Shown: piece by piece, positions 60,567 through 64,000 of the stretch
How positions within the stretch are numbered: position 1 is the stretch's first letter
How the letters are laid out: the number at the start of each line of letters is the position of its first letter
Assembly: GCF_001894745.1 (NCBI RefSeq)
Contig: NZ_BBYF01000017.1
Span: forward strand, 1 to 64,000
Source of the DNA: Paenibacillus sp. NAIST15-1
GTDB taxonomy: Bacteria > Bacillota > Bacilli > Paenibacillales > Paenibacillaceae
DNA: 64,000 nt
Direction of reading: 5' to 3'
Program-made: the position numbers and the translations under genes
The notes under the pieces: model-generated
Databases searched by the model: none
The model's input: the letters and a program-made list of their open reading frames with translations, nothing else
What the model was told of the DNA's origin: nothing

Positions 60567-62518
60567 ACACTGTCCTGGTGATTGGAGAGGGATTACTTGC
60601 GGATGTCGTATATGCACAGTTAATGGATCAATGCGATTACAACATAACAAGATTGACGAATCACAATGAAGGAATTCCAAGTACAAGTATGAGCATCGCA
60701 TTGGTGCTTCAGGATCAAGAAAACCTTGGCTTGCTGTTGGAAATGAATGAGAAGCTTCAGCAATCGGGAATTCCGTGGATATCGGCTTATTTGAGTGGGG
60801 AAGAAGGGTTCGTTGGTCCAATGAACTGGCCAGGTGCATCCGGATGCTTCCAATGCGCAGACATTAGAATGTCGATAGCGGGCAGCAATACTAATGCAAC
60901 TAATGACATGCTTTTGATGCTGGTTAACCCTGACTATGTCCCTCGAGTTGAATCGGACATTGAAGTGACAGGGTATCGATTTATGGCTCAGTTACTTGTT
61001 GAGGAGACATCGAAATGCGTAAACGGACACAGTCTGTGTACCGACAGTCACATTTATATGATCAACTTGCACAGCTTGAACTGTACGCGGCATTATATTC
61101 TTCCTTATGGTGCTTGTCCAGTATGCGGCCAGCTAGAAGAAGATTCGCCGGAAGCAGCGAGTATTGTGCTTAAACCATCTCCCAAGCTGGATAATAGCTA
61201 TCGGTGTCGTTCCATGAATGAATTACAGGGGGTTCTGTTCAACGACTATTGGGATCGTCGATCTGGCTTATTTAACGACTTAGAGTTGCATCTTTCTTCT
61301 GTATTTGCAGATGCAGTCGTCAATCTCCCGCTCGGCTATTACGATGAGGTGACAGGGGGACGTTCCCATTCGTTCATGAACAGTCAGCTTGCTGCCATAT
61401 TAGAGGGATTGGAACGTTATTGCGGCATCACACCCCGCGGTAAACGTCTAGTTGTGTTCGATAGTTACAACCAACTGAAGGAAATTGCTATGGATCCTGC
61501 TACAATTGGGCTTCATGCACAAGAACAATACGAACAGGAAGGTTTTCCGTTTGCCTCCTTTGATCCAGATACTCCTATTGAATGGGTGTGGGGTTATTCA
61601 TTTTTACAGGAACGCCCCGTTCTAGTTCCTCATCTAGTAGCCTATTACAGCTTAGGGCACGAAGGGAGTTTCGTGTATGAAACCTCTAACGGCTGCGCAT
61701 TAGGAGGCAGTCTGGAAGAAGCGGTGTTGTATGGCATATTTGAGGTAGTTGAACGAGATGCCTTCTTAATGACTTGGTATGCGAAGCTCCAATGCCCAAG
61801 GCTTGATCCATGTTCCTCAGGGGATGAGGAGCTGGTCCTCATGATTCAACGGATCAAGGCTGTCTTAGGATATGAGGTGTTGTTGTACAACATAACAACG
61901 GAGAATGGGATTCCGAGCATCTGGTCGATTGCTCGGGGAACACCAGAACATGAAGTGAGTGTAGTCTGTTCTGCGGGAGCTCATCTTGACCCGATACGAG
62001 CAGCTAAGAGTGCTGTCCATGAACTTGCGGGGACGATCTCCATGGTTGAAAAACGTTGGAAGGAACGTGGTTCGGAAGCACTGTCTATGTTTATGGATCC
62101 GTATGAGGTACAGCAGATGGAAGATCATACCTTGCTGTACAGTTTGCCAGAAGCAGCGGAAAGACTTCACTTTCTGTTAGAGGAGCAGCGTCCAGTCCGT
62201 TCTTTTGCCGAAGAATTCCAAACACCAGTGGTTCCGGTCAGTACAGATGTAACAGAAGAGCTGGAGGAAGTTCTTGAAGTGTTCCGTCGATTGCAATTAG
62301 ACGTGATTGTTGTTGATCAATCGTCCAGCGAGACGCTACGCAATGGCCTACACTGCGTGAAAGTGCTGATTCCAGGCATGCTTCCAATGACTTTTGGCCA
62401 CCATCTACGTCGATTGGAGGGGATTGACAGAGTGTTGGAAGTACCGATGAAACTTGGATATGTGGATCGCAAGCTTACACGTGAGGAACTGAACCCTTAT
62501 CCGCACCCATTTCCGTAA
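60563..62518 (+). CDS. TOMM leader-binding/YcaO cyclodehydratase fusion
   Basis: 651 residues, two parts. Residues 1-210 form the ThiF/E1-like leader-binding part of TOMM cyclodehydratases, with two CxxC pairs (Cys95/98 in CFQC, Cys185/188 in CPVC) that should bind zinc. Residues about 225-651 are the YcaO domain, which activates backbone amides with ATP to turn Cys/Ser/Thr into azolines: SFMNSQLAAILEGLERYCG, TSNGCALGGSLEEAVLYGIFEVVERDAFLMTWY and the C-terminal proline motif PYPHPFP, characteristic of azoline-forming YcaO proteins. GTG 60563 follows GAGAGGAGGG by six bases. No precursor peptide and no SagB-type dehydrogenase lie in the window. Confidence 0.93.
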   Translation: MNTVLVIGEGLLADVVYAQLMDQCDYNITRLTNHNEGIPSTSMSIALVLQDQENLGLLLEMNEKLQQSGIPWISAYLSGEEGFVGPMNWPGASGCFQCADIRMSIAGSNTNATNDMLLMLVNPDYVPRVESDIEVTGYRFMAQLLVEETSKCVNGHSLCTDSHIYMINLHSLNCTRHYILPYGACPVCGQLEEDSPEAASIVLKPSPKLDNSYRCRSMNELQGVLFNDYWDRRSGLFNDLELHLSSVFADAVVNLPLGYYDEVTGGRSHSFMNSQLAAILEGLERYCGITPRGKRLVVFDSYNQLKEIAMDPATIGLHAQEQYEQEGFPFASFDPDTPIEWVWGYSFLQERPVLVPHLVAYYSLGHEGSFVYETSNGCALGGSLEEAVLYGIFEVVERDAFLMTWYAKLQCPRLDPCSSGDEELVLMIQRIKAVLGYEVLLYNITTENGIPSIWSIARGTPEHEVSVVCSAGAHLDPIRAAKSAVHELAGTISMVEKRWKERGSEALSMFMDPYEVQQMEDHTLLYSLPEAAERLHFLLEEQRPVRSFAEEFQTPVVPVSTDVTEELEEVLEVFRRLQLDVIVVDQSSSETLRNGLHCVKVLIPGMLPMTFGHHLRRLEGIDRVLEVPMKLGYVDRKLTREELNPYPHPFP

Positions 62519-62648
62519 GGGATGTTGAACGAACGGCATTCGGATTGACTCCAATGATTATTCATGATTCATGCATGAGGACGCAAAAACGAGGTGGTAT
62601 TGAAATAAACATACCGGTAAAATAAGTGAATGAGAAGTTGATTCCATG

Positions 62649-62687
62649 AAACAGCGATTGGGATATGTTGAGCTCAATCGCTGTTTT
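62649..62687 (+). terminator. Terminator after the TOMM genes
   Basis: AAACAGCGATTG pairs with CAATCGCTGTTT around 14 bases and ends in TTTT. The 130 bases between the YcaO stop and this hairpin contain no ORF that looks like a TOMM precursor. Confidence 0.85.
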
Positions 62688-62794
62688 GATCTATTTCTAA
62701 ATGCTATCTGATAAGAAGCCGACCATTTCTTTTTCAAAATAGAAATAAATGATTAATAGGGATGACATTCCATAGTGAGAGAGGTATATCTATC

Positions 62795-63418
62795 ATGCAT
62801 CTATTATTTGAAAAGCTTGTGCAAGAAATTGAGTTCACGGGAAATATGAAGCAGGATATTCAACAGTTTCTAACCGCAAATCATAGCCCGGGCACTGCAG
62901 AGCATTGTATGGATGTAGGGACAGAAGCTAGAAGAATCGCGCAATTATATTATGCTGATCCGGAGAGAGCGGAATTGGCGGGATGGCTGCATGATATAAG
63001 CGCCGTATTTCCTAACGAGGAACGCATTGAGGCGGCGAGGCAGCTAGGAATTGATATACTGCCCGAAGAAGAGCAATTCCCGATGATCATCCATCAGAAG
63101 CTATCCAAGGTGATGGCCCGGGACATATTTGGCGTTCAGGATGCCGAAGTGCTGGATGCGGTGGGCTGCCATACTACGCTGCGAGCCGATGCCTCGCAGC
63201 TTGATCTTGTCCTATTTGTTGCCGACAAGATTGCATGGGATCAGCAAGGCATTCCTCCTTATATCGAGGAATTACATCATAATCTCGCAATATCGCTGGA
63301 ACATGCGGCGTTTGCTTATATTCAATATTTATGGGATCGCAAGGACACACTGAAGGTCATCCACCCTTGGCTTGCAGATGCTTATGAACAATTACATGTA
63401 CAATTGAATGCGGAATGA
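62795..63418 (+). CDS. HD-domain hydrolase (YqeK-like)
   Basis: 207 residues. HD motifs: SPGTAEHCMDVGTEARRIAQLY (first His), ELAGWLHDISAVFPNEER (HD pair), then IIHQKLSKVMARDIFGVQDAEVLDAVGCHTTLRADASQLDLVLFVADKIAWDQ with the later His and Asp ligands. Close in design to YqeK, which splits Ap4A, but longer and isolated from nadD, its usual partner. ATG 62795 with GAGAGAGGT upstream. A near-perfect terminator follows, so it is monocistronic. Confidence 0.85.
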   Translation: MHLLFEKLVQEIEFTGNMKQDIQQFLTANHSPGTAEHCMDVGTEARRIAQLYYADPERAELAGWLHDISAVFPNEERIEAARQLGIDILPEEEQFPMIIHQKLSKVMARDIFGVQDAEVLDAVGCHTTLRADASQLDLVLFVADKIAWDQQGIPPYIEELHHNLAISLEHAAFAYIQYLWDRKDTLKVIHPWLADAYEQLHVQLNAE

Positions 63419-63428
63419 AGTTGCAATG

Positions 63429-63469
63429 TGGAGTGGTCTGACGCAGTAGGCGTCAGACCACTCCATTTT
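63429..63469 (+). terminator. Terminator after the HD-domain gene
   Basis: TGGAGTGGTCTGACGC pairs perfectly with GCGTCAGACCACTCCA around AGTAG, followed by TTTTT. Confidence 0.95.
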
Positions 63470-63678
63470 TCGTTAGCTGCTACCGGAAATTTGAAAGAGA
63501 AATGGGGCTCCCACTTAGTTCGAATCTAGTATAAATTGGATTATATCTTGTGGTATTGGTAGAATAAAGAATGGTTGAAGGAAGTTTTTCGATTTTACTA
63601 TTGACTATCGGAATATTGAAATAGCCACCAAAGCATATTGGGAACGGCTGGAGTTGAGGGAAAGGTGGATGGAGTAAC

Positions 63679-64000
63679 TTGAATGTATGGGATGTATTAG
63701 GGATTGAGCCAACGGAAGATGATTCTGTCATCTCAAGCGCTTATGCGAAGAAGCTGACGCTAGAGCATCCGGAAAATGACGCACAGTGGAAAGAAATGCT
63801 GCATGAAGCGTATGAAGTAGCGTTGAAGCTGGCGCGCAAAAGGTCAGCAGCAACAGAAGCTTCTAACATGAGGCTGAACGATCATGGTGAACGGTTGGAA
63901 GATCCATTTGTACATAAGACGATTGCAAGAGAAGAGGTTGCTGTGAGCACAGCTTATCCTTATGCTGCAAATCCGATTCAGGTATTTCTAGTCCGAGTAT
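63679..64000 (+). CDS. J-domain-like protein, 3' end outside window
   Basis: At least 107 residues from TTG 63679 (GGATGGAG upstream) and open to the right edge. The start NVWDVLGIEPTEDDSVISSAYAKKLTLEHPEND followed by AQWKEMLHEAYEVALKLA is the layout of degenerate J-domain proteins in Gram-positive and some proteobacterial genomes. The HPD tripeptide needed to stimulate DnaK is replaced by HPE, so it is probably a J-like protein without full co-chaperone activity. What follows residue 65 is low in known features. The rest is unseen. Confidence 0.75.
   Translation, partial: MNVWDVLGIEPTEDDSVISSAYAKKLTLEHPENDAQWKEMLHEAYEVALKLARKRSAATEASNMRLNDHGERLEDPFVHKTIAREEVAVSTAYPYAANPIQVFLVRV

Noticed and set aside
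58850-62794. TOMM precursor peptide in the gaps around the YcaO operon
   Set aside because: No small ORF with an RBS and a Cys/Ser/Thr/Gly-rich core was found in 58850-58991 or 62519-62794.

Overview
The window looks like a chromosomal segment of a Paenibacillus-type Firmicute. This is inferred from the mix of genes: a multimodular NRPS, a GH46 chitosanase very like the Bacillus circulans MH-K1 enzyme, an M9 collagenase, a Firmicute-style ethanolamine (eut) operon with EutV/EutW, and a heterocycloanthracin-type TOMM enzyme pair. Strong AGGAGG ribosome binding sites, frequent GTG/TTG starts and cre-like sites fit the same group. No rRNA, tRNA, CRISPR array, integrase or intact insertion sequence was seen.

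Bases 1-20408 are an exported-function region. The 3' end of a giant NRPS gene runs off the left edge (E | C-A-T | C-A-T | C-A-T-TE). It is followed by a secreted chitosanase, a Bmr-like MFS gene that has lost its middle, a GNAT, a secreted collagenase with two PPC domains, a LytTR/DUF3021 pair and a membrane-anchored alpha/beta hydrolase.

Bases 20461-37501 hold a complete ethanolamine-utilisation microcompartment locus: a cobalamin riboswitch RNA, eutG, eutS-P-V-W, then eutA-B-C-L-(long BMC protein)-E-M-T-D(PduL type)-(conserved Eut protein)-N-(PduT-like BMC)-H. Ethanolamine enters by EutH and is cleaved by the B12 enzyme EutBC, which EutA reactivates and EutT supplies with adenosylcobalamin. 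Acetaldehyde then goes to acetyl-CoA (EutE), acetyl-phosphate (PduL) or ethanol (EutG) inside a shell of EutS, L, M, N and two further BMC proteins. Control can be read from the DNA. Three leaders (before eutG, eutS and eutA) each carry two hairpins with A-x-x-G-x-x hexaloops, the second sharing bases with an intrinsic terminator; this is the ANTAR antitermination substrate of EutV. The RNA downstream of the riboswitch terminator carries three more such hexaloops, as expected for an EutX/Rli55-like RNA that titrates EutV when B12 is scarce. A 166-bp MITE-like element sits between eutA and eutB.

Bases 37575-46931 carry a secreted GH18 endoglycosidase, a GrpB-family gene, an acetate symporter operon (DUF485 + ActP), a serine hydrolase and a cluster of immunity-like genes (ankyrin, unknown, SUKH, SUKH-DUF4303). 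Bases 47000-58850 are an accessory stretch rich in GNAT and Nudix genes, with CorA, a double MerR regulator, two decayed genes and a small membrane protein.

Bases 58992-62518 encode two overlapping TOMM (thiazole/oxazole-modified peptide) maturation genes, a ThiF-like maturation protein and a fused leader-binding/YcaO cyclodehydratase. No precursor or SagB dehydrogenase is visible. A YqeK-like HD hydrolase and a truncated J-domain-like gene end the window.
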